Positions 7,136 to 15,821 of a stretch of 64,000 nt of DNA are shown in pieces; the stretch's first letter is position 1, and every line of letters starts with the position of its first letter. The stretch spans positions 40,295-104,294 of the forward strand of contig CAMCHI010000003.1 in assembly GCA_945874735.1 (NCBI GenBank), written 5' to 3'. Source of the DNA: an uncultured Arcanobacterium sp. Its GTDB lineage: Bacteria; Actinomycetota; Actinomycetes; Actinomycetales; Actinomycetaceae. The position numbers and the translations under genes are program-made. The notes under the pieces are model-generated. The model had not been told where the DNA came from. It did no database searches and was given only the letters and a program-made list of their open reading frames with translations.

Positions 7136-10100
7136 GTGACTCCTATCTTTTGGCGAAATAAGAAAGAAACAACCGCTGCAGCCTCTACATCAGCGCATGA
7201 AGTAAATGCGTTAGAAAGTGCTGCCAGTGAGCAGAGTGCGCAAAATAGTGTGCAGATGAGTGCAGATGATGAAGATGCCGGCGACTCAAGCGACGGGAAT
7301 TTTACCGGCGAGAACTTAAACGATTCTGTTGTTTCATACAATGCAGATAGTCTAAAGGTAGAAAACGGGGAAGTAACAGCTGATTCTTCTACACCTACCC
7401 TAGCTGGTAATGCTTTAGATAGTGGTACAGATACCGCTTTAGATACTACTGCAGAAGCAATAACTCCTAGTTCAGACAGTAATCACGCTCCCTCTTTGGG
7501 TGCAGATGATATCTCTGCAGAAGCAGCGCCTATGCCCGTTGTTAATTCTAATCAACCTAAATTGTCGCGCGCAGAATTAGTGGCAAATGCTTATGACCGT
7601 TGGCATGGGCAATTATGGGCTGAAGTGGTAAAAGCCCAAGAGGCAGCGAAAAAAGCTCGTTTTTCAGGGCAGATAGATTTAACTCAAGTGCACCCTTCAG
7701 GTGCTGCTCGTTTCTACTCGCATATGGAAACTCGTCTTTCCTTATTGGTGCGAGAACCAGTGCGCTATGAAAGCGCTAAACTGCAAGTGTTGCGTTTACA
7801 AGAAATAGTGGCACATCTAGAAGAAAAACATGGTTTTGCTCCGGTGTCTTTAGCTACCGGAAAGGTAACTTGGAGTGCTTTACCAACCCCTAAATCACAA
7901 AATTTAGAATGGCTGGATACCTATAATTTAACCGGAGAATTACGGCTAGATTTAACGGGAGAAAATCAGGCAGTAAAAAATACTTTGGCTGGAAATATTC
8001 CTGCTGCCCATACAGATTCGTCTAACTTTAAGGAATCTGCTTCTGAAATGCCGATGGTGGTAGAGGAAACCGCTCCGGCATTCTTCCGGCGCGTAAAAGT
8101 TAGCTTCCTGGCTGGTGGGGATGCTAAGTTGAAACTTTCCTCCCAGGTAGCGGTAAACCCTTTAGTGTTGAAAGCATTACGGGAAAACGGTATCCCGCAA
8201 GATCAACTAATTCAGTTGCGCACTTTGGCACAAAACCCGAACGGAATTACTGAGGCTTTCAATTATCTGAATGCTTTAGGGCGGGCCTATCTGCCAGGTT
8301 TTTCATTAGTGGAACAGAATGTAATAGGGTGTTTCCATACTCCGGCACAAATTTTATTAGACGACTTGGAAGCAATGGCACCTTATGTGCAGAATTCCGG
8401 TATTTTGGCGGCGGTAGCTGGTGATGAACGTCGTCGTAAAATCGCATCTATGCCAATTCCACCTGGCTTATGTGAAGATCGTAGTCCAGAAGTGGAACGT
8501 GGAGCTGGAGATAGAGATGTAGCGGAATTAGATATTGTGGAAGCAGTGGCTTCTGGACGTTCTTTAGTGATTGACGCAGTGCCAGGTACAGAACGTATCG
8601 GCACGATTGCTTCAGTGGCAGCCGATGCGGTAGCTTCTGGCAAGTCTATGTTGTTTATTCCGGCTCGTGCATCAGCAGGCCATGCTTTACGTAAAGAATT
8701 AGAAGCTAATGGTTTAGGGGAATTAGTACTCGATTTTTCCGATATTGAGAGTGTGCCGTTGCGTATTCGCACTGGTTTACGGTTAAGTAAACCAGAGATT
8801 TCAGTGGCAGAGCTAGGCAAACAGCGTTCTGACCTAGTAGAAGCGCGGGAAAAGTTAGAATTATTTGTAGCTGATTTGCATCAAATAGACCCGCATTGGG
8901 GGCTATCGGTACACGATTTACTAGAAAAGTTAGCTGCTTTAACCGCTGATAGTGATGCTCCACAGACTCGTGTCCGATTAAGTAAAGAAACTTTGGCAGC
9001 TTTAGGTGGGCAGGGTTTCCAAGAGTGCTTACAACTTTTAGAAACTGCTCATGATTTGGGTTTGTTTAACGAAACCGAGATAGATTCTCCGTGGATGCGC
9101 TCGCAAATAAGTGAAGTAGCTGCTGGGGAAAAAGCTATCGCACGAGTAGAAAAATTGGTGGATACCATTTTGCCTGCCGCGATTTCTCAAGCTCATCGGG
9201 CAGCGGCAGAAACCGGTATGCACGTGGCAGAAAACTATGCGCAGTGGGCAGAACAAGTTGCTGTCTTGACAGGTATTGCCCGTAGTTTGGATTATTTCTT
9301 ACCACGAATTTTTGAGTATTCCGTATCGCATTTAATTGCCGCTACTGCATCTAAGGCATGGCGAGAAGAACACGGTATTACTTTAAAATCTAGTGAGCGA
9401 CGGGCTTGTAAGCGAGAACTGGAAGAGTTACTCCGTCCAGGGGCAGTTCCTGCTGATGTACATGCAGAGTTATTGCAAGTAGAAGCACAGCGGGAAGTTT
9501 GGCAGCGCTATTCACGGGACGGCGGCTGGCCTGCTTTACCTGATGGTATGCAGTATATTCAGAGTGTATGTGCAGATTTAGGGGACGAATTAACACTTTT
9601 ATCCCAAGAAGTAAATCAGGACGATTTAACCCAGTTATCTTTTGTGCAGTTGCAAGAATTATTGCAAAATCTGCAAAAGCATAGTGCGCAGATGGATATT
9701 TTGCCTAGACGTAACGCGGTAATGCAGCAGCTTAACCAGTTAGGGTTGCAAGATTTGGTGGTTGATTTACGTGTGCGGGCAGTGGCTGCTGTAGATATTG
9801 CTGGCGAGCTAGAGTTGGCTTTTACTTCTTCGGTATTTGAGCGATTGCTGTTGCGCTCTAAGATTTTAGCTACGTTAGGACCACGCGATATTGCGTTACT
9901 ACTGGAGCAATGGCGAGAGCTGGATTTAGCACAGGTATCTTCTTTAAGTGCTCCTATCTTATTGGCGACCATTAGTAATATGCGAGAAACCGCTCGCGCT
10001 CATCGTGATGACGTGTTGCGTTTAGATTCAGTTTTGCAACAGCATGGGGTGGCTGCTTTACGGGATATGATTGCTACTTATTCTCGTCTAGTGCAAGTGG

Positions 10101-11776
10101 CACGTCCTATTTGGATTGTGCCGCCTTTGATGGTGGCAGAGTATATTCCACCTATGCCATGGGTGGACTTGGTTATTTGCGATACGGCTGAGAGCACTTC
10201 TTTGTCGCAAGTTGTTTCTACATTATTGCGTGGTAGGCAATTAGTTGTAGTGGGTGATGTGCGGCGAGATGCGATAGTTAATGCACCCACGGCTATTGCG
10301 GGTAGCGAGGAAAATGCTAGCGATAAAGCAGAGGGATTAGCGCAAATCGAGTCGGCTCTTGCTGGTTTTGTGCCTACTTTGCCGGTGTTAGCTTTGCCTA
10401 CAGTGCGTGCTTGGCAAGATGTATTATGCGTTAAGTATTTGAGCGAGAATGGTTATGAACAGGTGTATCAGCCTGTTCCTGAAACATTACGGCAGCGTGT
10501 TTTAACTTTGCAAGTGGTAGATGGACGAGGAGTACCTGCTAAACAAAGTGAAGCGGTTGAGTCTACCGCAGCAGAAGTGACAGCAGTAGTGGAGCAGATT
10601 AAAGGTCATGCCTTAGCTGGAGAAACGCAGTCTTTAGCGGTGGTTACTGTGTCTGCTTTGCACGCGCGAAAAGTGCGGGAGGAATTGCAGATAGCGCGTA
10701 AGCATACGCCGGCTTTAGAGCGATTGTTGGACGCTGAGCAAGATGAGCCATTAGTGATTACTGATATTACGCAGGTAGCTGGCTTACAGCGTGACCATAT
10801 GATTTTTAGCCCAGGGTTTGGGAAAACTGTGCATGGCAGAATGAACCATAATTTCGGTCTTTTGCATGAAATGCAAGGTTTCTTTAACCTGATTGATGCT
10901 TTAAATGTGGCTCGTAATTCTATTTCGGTAGTGAGTTCTTTTGCGCCTACCGAGGTTGATGCAGATTTCATTAACACGCCTGGTCCGCGGTTGTTGTTGG
11001 ATTTGTTGCAAGAAGCAGCCGGTAATCCAAGGGTGATGGGAGATTCCTTATCCGAGGAAGTTAGCCCGTTAGTGGCAGATTTGGCACGCCGTATTGAAGC
11101 AGCGGGCTGGCAGACGGCATTTAACTTCGGGTATGCGGGTTCGCAGCAGATTCCGTTAGTGGCAGGTCATGATAGTATCGCTGGTAAATGGGCTGTTGCG
11201 GTATTCTTAGATGATGAAGAATATGTAGCTACTGGTTCTTTGCGACGGCGAGATCGTTATCGTAAAGAGGCTTTTGAGCGTTGCGGTTGGCAGGTTTATC
11301 AGACTTATTCCACGTCTTTGTTTATTGATCCAGTTGGACAAGCGCAAGCAATTATTACCAAGTTGGAGCAGGTGGCAGACTTCCCTGTGGGCTCTGTGGC
11401 TGCTGATGCGGTATGGGTAGAAGAAACTTTAGATACGGTTTCTACTACTGATACTCAGTCTTTAACTGCTGAGCAGGCGGAAGTAATGGAAGAAACGGTA
11501 GCTGCCACCTTGGAAGTTAATGCTGGTAAAAATTTGGAAGTTGCCGCTTTGGCGCGTGGCCCACGTCCAGATTTTGTGGCTGGACGGGAGCTTTCTGCCT
11601 ATACCGATGAGGAATTAGACCAAGTATTAGCTTGGTTGGTGAGTGATGGAGTAGCACGTACGGAAACAGAATTAGTGCAGTTATTACATCAAGAACTGCA
11701 AATTGCGCGACAAGGAGTGCAAGTAATGGCAGTGTTGCGTAATGTAGTGCGTCGTTCTGGGTTTGCACGCACGTGA
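7136..11776 (+). CDS. Giant degenerate SF1-helicase-like protein with C-terminal Vsr-fold domain
   Basis: 1546 aa, GTG start, with TAGTAGGG just upstream. Residues 1-145 are acidic and low-complexity. About residues 180-440 resemble the N-terminal part of DUF4011-type proteins. From about 470 the layout is that of a superfamily I helicase, but with altered motifs. The P-loop position near residue 483 reads PGTERIGTI where PGTGKT is expected. Motif II near 1012 reads VICDTAES in place of DEAS/Q. Motif III is VVGDVRR, and the motif V/VI region ends ALNVARNSISVVSS. The C-terminal 1320-1412 region (YVATGSLRRRDRYRKEAF, then GWQVYQTYS) resembles the Vsr/MTES_1575-type endonuclease fold. Function is unknown; a DNA-transaction role is inferred from fold only. 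The next gene overlaps it by four bases. Confidence 0.7.
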   Translation: MTPIFWRNKKETTAAASTSAHEVNALESAASEQSAQNSVQMSADDEDAGDSSDGNFTGENLNDSVVSYNADSLKVENGEVTADSSTPTLAGNALDSGTDTALDTTAEAITPSSDSNHAPSLGADDISAEAAPMPVVNSNQPKLSRAELVANAYDRWHGQLWAEVVKAQEAAKKARFSGQIDLTQVHPSGAARFYSHMETRLSLLVREPVRYESAKLQVLRLQEIVAHLEEKHGFAPVSLATGKVTWSALPTPKSQNLEWLDTYNLTGELRLDLTGENQAVKNTLAGNIPAAHTDSSNFKESASEMPMVVEETAPAFFRRVKVSFLAGGDAKLKLSSQVAVNPLVLKALRENGIPQDQLIQLRTLAQNPNGITEAFNYLNALGRAYLPGFSLVEQNVIGCFHTPAQILLDDLEAMAPYVQNSGILAAVAGDERRRKIASMPIPPGLCEDRSPEVERGAGDRDVAELDIVEAVASGRSLVIDAVPGTERIGTIASVAADAVASGKSMLFIPARASAGHALRKELEANGLGELVLDFSDIESVPLRIRTGLRLSKPEISVAELGKQRSDLVEAREKLELFVADLHQIDPHWGLSVHDLLEKLAALTADSDAPQTRVRLSKETLAALGGQGFQECLQLLETAHDLGLFNETEIDSPWMRSQISEVAAGEKAIARVEKLVDTILPAAISQAHRAAAETGMHVAENYAQWAEQVAVLTGIARSLDYFLPRIFEYSVSHLIAATASKAWREEHGITLKSSERRACKRELEELLRPGAVPADVHAELLQVEAQREVWQRYSRDGGWPALPDGMQYIQSVCADLGDELTLLSQEVNQDDLTQLSFVQLQELLQNLQKHSAQMDILPRRNAVMQQLNQLGLQDLVVDLRVRAVAAVDIAGELELAFTSSVFERLLLRSKILATLGPRDIALLLEQWRELDLAQVSSLSAPILLATISNMRETARAHRDDVLRLDSVLQQHGVAALRDMIATYSRLVQVARPIWIVPPLMVAEYIPPMPWVDLVICDTAESTSLSQVVSTLLRGRQLVVVGDVRRDAIVNAPTAIAGSEENASDKAEGLAQIESALAGFVPTLPVLALPTVRAWQDVLCVKYLSENGYEQVYQPVPETLRQRVLTLQVVDGRGVPAKQSEAVESTAAEVTAVVEQIKGHALAGETQSLAVVTVSALHARKVREELQIARKHTPALERLLDAEQDEPLVITDITQVAGLQRDHMIFSPGFGKTVHGRMNHNFGLLHEMQGFFNLIDALNVARNSISVVSSFAPTEVDADFINTPGPRLLLDLLQEAAGNPRVMGDSLSEEVSPLVADLARRIEAAGWQTAFNFGYAGSQQIPLVAGHDSIAGKWAVAVFLDDEEYVATGSLRRRDRYRKEAFERCGWQVYQTYSTSLFIDPVGQAQAIITKLEQVADFPVGSVAADAVWVEETLDTVSTTDTQSLTAEQAEVMEETVAATLEVNAGKNLEVAALARGPRPDFVAGRELSAYTDEELDQVLAWLVSDGVARTETELVQLLHQELQIARQGVQVMAVLRNVVRRSGFART

Positions 11777-12039
11777 AAGAAAGAAAATCGCGCCGAGTAG
11801 TGCATTTATCGCGCGTGGATCAGGAGCGTTTAGCCCAAGGAGAGTTTGCTTTTCCGGAGGCTGCTTTACATCAAGATGACGCACCAGATTTGGCGTATAA
11901 ATTAGCGTTGGTTCAGGCAAGACGTACTTCTGTGGCTAAAAGTGTAAGTAAAAATCACGGGGACTCAACTACAGTAGAATTAAGTCCCCGTGATAAAGAA
12001 ATTTTGCGGGAGTTACCTCCGCATTTTGGCAAGCTCTAA
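11773..12039 (+). CDS. Small basic conserved hypothetical protein
   Basis: An 88-aa protein whose GTG overlaps the TGA of the giant protein (GTGA), so translational coupling is likely and the two probably work together. It is rich in Arg, Lys, Glu and Asp with no membrane segment. The N-terminus (RKSRRVVHLSRVDQERLAQGE) looks nucleic-acid- or protein-binding but I recognise no domain. The end (SPRDKEILRELPPHFGKL) looks like a conserved tail. A 12-bp inverted repeat inside its 3' end appears to be the terminator of the convergent mscL gene. Confidence 0.65.
   Translation: MKERKSRRVVHLSRVDQERLAQGEFAFPEAALHQDDAPDLAYKLALVQARRTSVAKSVSKNHGDSTTVELSPRDKEILRELPPHFGKL
11949..11994 (-). terminator. mscL terminator embedded in the convergent coding sequence
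   Basis: A perfect 12-bp stem ATCACGGGGACT/AGTCCCCGTGAT with a 17-base loop is followed on the minus strand by TTTTTAC. It lies about 105 bases past the mscL stop, inside the 3' coding end of the oppositely oriented 88-aa gene. On the plus strand no T-run follows. Confidence 0.65.
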
Positions 12040-12098
12040 AAATTGTTTTTCACGTATATTAGTTTTCTTTTTAGAGTTGCTGGGTTGTTTTGTAGGTT

Positions 12099-12503
12099 TT
12101 ACTTGCGTAGCAGATCGCGGATTTCGGTAAGTAGAGCAATGTCTGCTGGAGTAGTATCGGCAGCCTCGGCAGCTTCGGCTGCTTCGCTGGCGTTCTTAGC
12201 GTCTTCTTTAATCTTGGTGAGTCGGTTCATAGGTACTACTACAAAGAAGTAGACAGCAAATGCCACAATTAAGAAATTAACCACAGCAGTAATTACGGTA
12301 CCTGGAAGAATTTGTGCTCCTCCAATGGTAAAAGCGCCTACTGCATCAAAGTTTGGTTGTCCAAAAACGCCAGCAATTAGGGGCATTAATACATTATTAG
12401 TAAGATTTGCTACCACTGGCGAAAAGGAAGTAGCCATGATTACGCCTACTGCTAGTTCTACTACATTTCCTCGGGAAATAAATTCTTTGAAACCTTTGAG
12501 CAT
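12099..12503 (-). CDS. mscL: Large-conductance mechanosensitive channel MscL
   Basis: A 134-aa inner-membrane homopentameric channel that opens under membrane tension and releases solutes on osmotic downshock. The N-terminal amphipathic helix and TM1 (MLKGFKEFISRGNVVELAVGVIM), the periplasmic loop, TM2 (VNFLIVAFAVYFFVVVPMNRL) and a charged C-terminal helical bundle are all present. The tail contains an EAAEAAEAA run. Family length is 120-150 aa. The SAF-domain gene lies just upstream in the same direction, 54 bases away. Confidence 0.96.
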   Translation of the reverse strand: MLKGFKEFISRGNVVELAVGVIMATSFSPVVANLTNNVLMPLIAGVFGQPNFDAVGAFTIGGAQILPGTVITAVVNFLIVAFAVYFFVVVPMNRLTKIKEDAKNASEAAEAAEAADTTPADIALLTEIRDLLRK

Positions 12504-12557
12504 TATGCTCTCTCCAATCGTGTTTAGATATACAAGTTTTGGGTGGGTGCAAGAGTT

Positions 12558-13295
12558 TTACGTGCTTTTCAATACTAAATGCACTGGATTAGTGGCTTGC
12601 GCTCCCAAAACTAGCCTAGCGTCATATTCGTTAATAGCTAGGTAATATATGTTATTGTTGCTAAGCTCACCATTAAATAGATTGTTTCCAGTTTTGCTAG
12701 GTGTGCCCATTACAACAGCATTTTTGCTAATCAAGGTTAAGTCTGGATTACCTAATTCGCTACTACTTTGCAGGTGATAAATATCGACGGTACTGCCAGT
12801 TTGTAATAGTTCGCTACTTAATTCTGGAGCTACTTTTACTGCCATAATCACTGTATGCGGAGGGGCTAGAGCGAGATGGGTTTGAGTTAGTAATTGAGCG
12901 GAAGTTAGTGGCATTCCAGTAGTTAAAGGAGTGGTGGTAACTTTTTGCAAAGCTGCGGAAAGATTGTGTATGGCGGTATCGGGAATTAAACGCTCTGGAA
13001 AATAAGCGAGAGTTAGGTCGTTTTTGGTAAGGGTATGACCAGCAGGTAGGTTGGTGTTAGCTACTACAATTGCTTTTTGCCCATGGCGCGTATCTTGCAC
13101 AATGGATAAAGCGCTTTCTATAGATATAGCCAGCAAAATAGTACATAGTACCCAGCGCCATCGCCAGCAAAAAGCGCGTAAAGGTGAGTGACGGCGTAGT
13201 TGGCGTAACTCGGTAGGAGAGTTGCGGGTAAGAGAGGGGGTGTTTATTATTTGTTTTCTTTTTGCGGTGACATGAGATTTATTAATAGTTTTCAC
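12558..13295 (-). CDS. SAF-domain membrane protein (CpaB/RcpC-like)
   Basis: A 245-aa protein with a basic cytoplasmic N-terminus (about 40 residues, many Arg/Lys), one membrane segment (WVLCTILLAISIESAL, about 49-64), then an extracytoplasmic SAF domain starting AIVVANTNLPAGHTLTKNDL. The rest resembles the Flp-pilus assembly protein CpaB/RcpC. No pilus genes are adjacent; single SAF genes next to mscL and the formyl-THF cyclo-ligase are common in actinobacteria as I recall. Function is unproven. A SAF domain suggests glycan or peptidoglycan contact. Confidence 0.75.
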   Translation of the reverse strand: MKTINKSHVTAKRKQIINTPSLTRNSPTELRQLRRHSPLRAFCWRWRWVLCTILLAISIESALSIVQDTRHGQKAIVVANTNLPAGHTLTKNDLTLAYFPERLIPDTAIHNLSAALQKVTTTPLTTGMPLTSAQLLTQTHLALAPPHTVIMAVKVAPELSSELLQTGSTVDIYHLQSSSELGNPDLTLISKNAVVMGTPSKTGNNLFNGELSNNNIYYLAINEYDARLVLGAQATNPVHLVLKST

Positions 13296-13533
13296 TTTTT
13301 CAGTCTGACAGTTTTTTGCTGGGAAAAGTGCGAGAAATTTTCTTTGTGGATAGCTATTGCTTTAAGTAAATTTGTGCACAAACTATCCAAGAAAATTGGG
13401 CGAAAAATCAACAAACAAGGCTAGTGAATAATCTTGCAGGGAAGGTTGTGAAAAGTTCGATTGCAATAAACCTATTGGCAAAACGAAATTTACCGTCTGT
13501 ATTAATTAAATACTTAGCGTATCTTTCTATTTA
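13296..13533. other. Intergenic region with long imperfect inverted repeat
   Basis: 238 bases upstream of the SAF gene and downstream of the cyclo-ligase gene, both on the minus strand. It contains AATTTTCTTTGTGGATAG (13336-13353) and CTATCCAAGAAAATT (13383-13397), which pair except for a three-base bulge, with a 29-base loop. The role is unknown. No gene is seen. Confidence 0.45.
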
Positions 13534-14148
13534 TTAAACAGCGGTAGTTACAATTTCAGTAGGTAAAAGCACGTACGGAATTTTTACATCATGTACATCT
13601 TGAGGTAGATGCTCATCTATCAGTTCTTGCGGGAATACCATAGCAGCTACCGGCAGGTTTGGGCGTACTACTTTTAAGGCACGGTCATACCAACCTCCAC
13701 CTTGTCCTAGTCGTTCTCCAAAACGAGAAACTAGTAAAGCTGGAATAATCATGGCATCTACTTCTAACAAAATGTCGTTATCAAAAGCTGGGCCAGATGG
13801 CTCAGGAGGACGTCCGGGGGCGAGTTGCTCTAAATCGTCTAATCCTTGAAAAAATCCCCATGCGCGCGTGAGTCGTGGCCCTAATTTTGGTAGGAGGAGT
13901 CGTTTTTTGTTATCGGCTATTACTTTGCATAGTTCGTAAGTTGGGGGTTCAAATTCGGTAGATACAAAGGCAGCTACTGTTTTAGCTTCTGCTAGGAATT
14001 CTAGAGCAGTATTTTGCCATTGTTGAGCCAGTTCTTGCCGTTGTTGAGGTGTGTATAATTTACGGTTTTCCCGTGCTAAAGCTCGCAAATGTTGCTTTTG
14101 CGACTCATAGTGTTCGCTAGCTAAATCTACGGCTTGATTCTGGGTCAT
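13534..14148 (-). CDS. 5-formyltetrahydrofolate cyclo-ligase
   Basis: A 204-aa cytosolic enzyme that converts 5-formyl-THF to 5,10-methenyl-THF with ATP, recycling an inhibitory folate. The substrate/phosphate motif RLGQGGGWYDRAL near residue 137 and the C-terminal HDVKIPYVLLPTEIV are diagnostic. LLLPKLGPRL and DAMIIPALLVSRFGERLGQGG match the family. Length is normal. It is divergent from moeA across a 318-base gap; the same pair is divergent or close in other actinobacteria, from memory. Confidence 0.92.
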   Translation of the reverse strand: MTQNQAVDLASEHYESQKQHLRALARENRKLYTPQQRQELAQQWQNTALEFLAEAKTVAAFVSTEFEPPTYELCKVIADNKKRLLLPKLGPRLTRAWGFFQGLDDLEQLAPGRPPEPSGPAFDNDILLEVDAMIIPALLVSRFGERLGQGGGWYDRALKVVRPNLPVAAMVFPQELIDEHLPQDVHDVKIPYVLLPTEIVTTAV

Positions 14149-14466
14149 TTTCTTTCCTACTTGGTTTAATAGTGCACTTTAATTATCGCATAGCTCACTA
14201 TGAGTGCCTACCTCATTTTTCCGTCCACTATATTTAATTGGATTGGCTCAAAATAATCTGGTGGAGATAGCAAAAAGAAAGCTCTTCTTCTGGTTAATTT
14301 TGGAATAAAAGAAATTCTGAAAATAGCTGTATTTCAGAGAAAAAGAGTAAAACTGGGCAGTAATTTTATCTTGCCTTAAATAGGAAATACGGTATTACTT
14401 GTCTGTGCGGTGTGCTTAGAGCGAAACTGACAAAAAACTAGTTATGCTAAAAGCAGGAGATAAATT
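14149..14466. other. Divergent intergenic region before moeA/glp
   Basis: 318 A+T-rich bases hold both divergent promoters. A small hairpin TCTGAAA/TTTCAGA sits near 14315-14340. AGCAGGAG about seven bases before the ATG at 14467 is the ribosome-binding site. No gene or known riboswitch is seen; in particular no molybdenum-cofactor motif was recognisable. Confidence 0.4.
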
Positions 14467-15678
14467 ATGAAAACAGTTGCAGAACATAAAGCGATGTGTC
14501 TATCCGTAGCTAAGGCGTTGCCACCTTATTCGGTCACGCTTAGCGGGGCGGTGGGGTGTATATTAGCGCAAGACGTATATTCTCGTATTGATGTTCCTGC
14601 AACTGATTTGGTGGCTTGTGACGGATATGCTGTAATCGCAGCCGATACCTATGGGGCTTCAGTGTTAAACCCAGTAGAGTTGCAAGTATTAGCCGAATTG
14701 CGTCCAGGAGTGTTGGATATTGCTTCGGTAGTAAATGGCAGTGCTGTTAAAGTGACGCGGGGAATGCCTTTGCCTATTGGAGCAGATGCGGTAATTCCGT
14801 TATCTTATACCGACCAAGGAACGGTAAGTGTACGTAGCACACTAGTGGTGAATGCGGGCGATAATATAAATGCTAAAGCGCAAGATTTAGCAGCTGGCAC
14901 TGTAATTCTAACAGCCGGTACTCGTATTTTTTCCCGTCATATCGCAGTGTTAGCCGCTGCTGGGCATGATACGGTGCTAGTACATCCGAAGCCGCGCGTG
15001 GTAATTATGGCAATCGGTAATGAACTGCAAGCCCCTGGTTTGCGGGCTACGAGCGATAAAGTATATGACGCTAATTCTCATGCTTTAGCGGCGGCGGCTC
15101 GTGATGCGGGTGCTGATGTGTTCAGGTTCGGGATTGTGCCAGATGATATTGCGGTATTGCGGGAGAGTTTACAGGATCAGTTAGTGCGTGCCGATATTCT
15201 TTTAACTGCAGGTGGACTTTCGGCTGATACTGGTAATACCTTAAAAGAAATTTTGCAGCCTTTAGGAGGCGTGCGTTTTGATACAGTAGCTTTAGCTCCG
15301 GGTATGCAAATAGGAGTAGGAGTATTAGATAAGACCACTATTATTTGTTTACCTGGTACGCCTACGGAAGCACTAATCTGTTTTGAGGTATTTGTGCGTC
15401 CAGCTTTACGGCAAATGGCGGGATATACGCATTTGGAGCGGCGTACTTTGCGGGCGGCTTCGCGAAAAGGTTGGTATTCTCCTCCTGGGTATCGCCAGTA
15501 TGTCCCAGCGCGGGCTTCGGGTACTTCTAAAACGGGTTATTTTGTAGAACCGTTAGGAGAAACGGGCAATACTTTACTTTCGCATTTTTCGCAGGCTAAT
15601 TGCTTTATGGTAATTCCGGAAGATACCACGGTGGTAAAGATTGGTGACTCGGTAGAATGTATTGCTGTTGATAGATAG
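14467..15678 (+). CDS. moeA: MoeA/gephyrin-family protein, probable Glp
   Basis: 403 aa with the full MoeA layout: an N-terminal domain I/II (ATDLVACDGYAV, TRGMPLPIGADAVIP), the molybdopterin-binding domain III (RVVIMAIGNEL, DANSHALAAAARDAGA, LLTAGGLSADTGN, CLPGTPTEALICFEVFVRP) and domain IV. MoeA inserts molybdate into molybdopterin. No other cofactor gene is nearby. The next gene is a GlpR-like membrane protein, the pairing in which the Corynebacterium MoeA homologue Glp was reported to bind FtsZ and link division to Wag31. A cell-division role is therefore as likely as the enzymatic one. In domain III the family TGGDS-type site reads AGGLSADTG. Confidence 0.88.
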   Translation: MKTVAEHKAMCLSVAKALPPYSVTLSGAVGCILAQDVYSRIDVPATDLVACDGYAVIAADTYGASVLNPVELQVLAELRPGVLDIASVVNGSAVKVTRGMPLPIGADAVIPLSYTDQGTVSVRSTLVVNAGDNINAKAQDLAAGTVILTAGTRIFSRHIAVLAAAGHDTVLVHPKPRVVIMAIGNELQAPGLRATSDKVYDANSHALAAAARDAGADVFRFGIVPDDIAVLRESLQDQLVRADILLTAGGLSADTGNTLKEILQPLGGVRFDTVALAPGMQIGVGVLDKTTIICLPGTPTEALICFEVFVRPALRQMAGYTHLERRTLRAASRKGWYSPPGYRQYVPARASGTSKTGYFVEPLGETGNTLLSHFSQANCFMVIPEDTTVVKIGDSVECIAVDR

Positions 15679-15821
15679 AAGTAGTTTATTTCAGATTAGA
15701 TGCTGTGACAGTTGTGAAAGCTGTTAATCATTGTGAATCTGTGGCTAAAACTTGCGAAAAACATTGGCAACACGCCGGACTCTTTCCAAATAAATCGGGG
15801 GGATTTTAGTAGCTTAAAAGA

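Noticed and set aside
12150-12190. Repeated GCAGCCTCGGCAGC-like tract in mscL
   Set aside because: It encodes the EAAEAAEAA helix of the MscL C-terminus; the repeat is explained by coding and is short.
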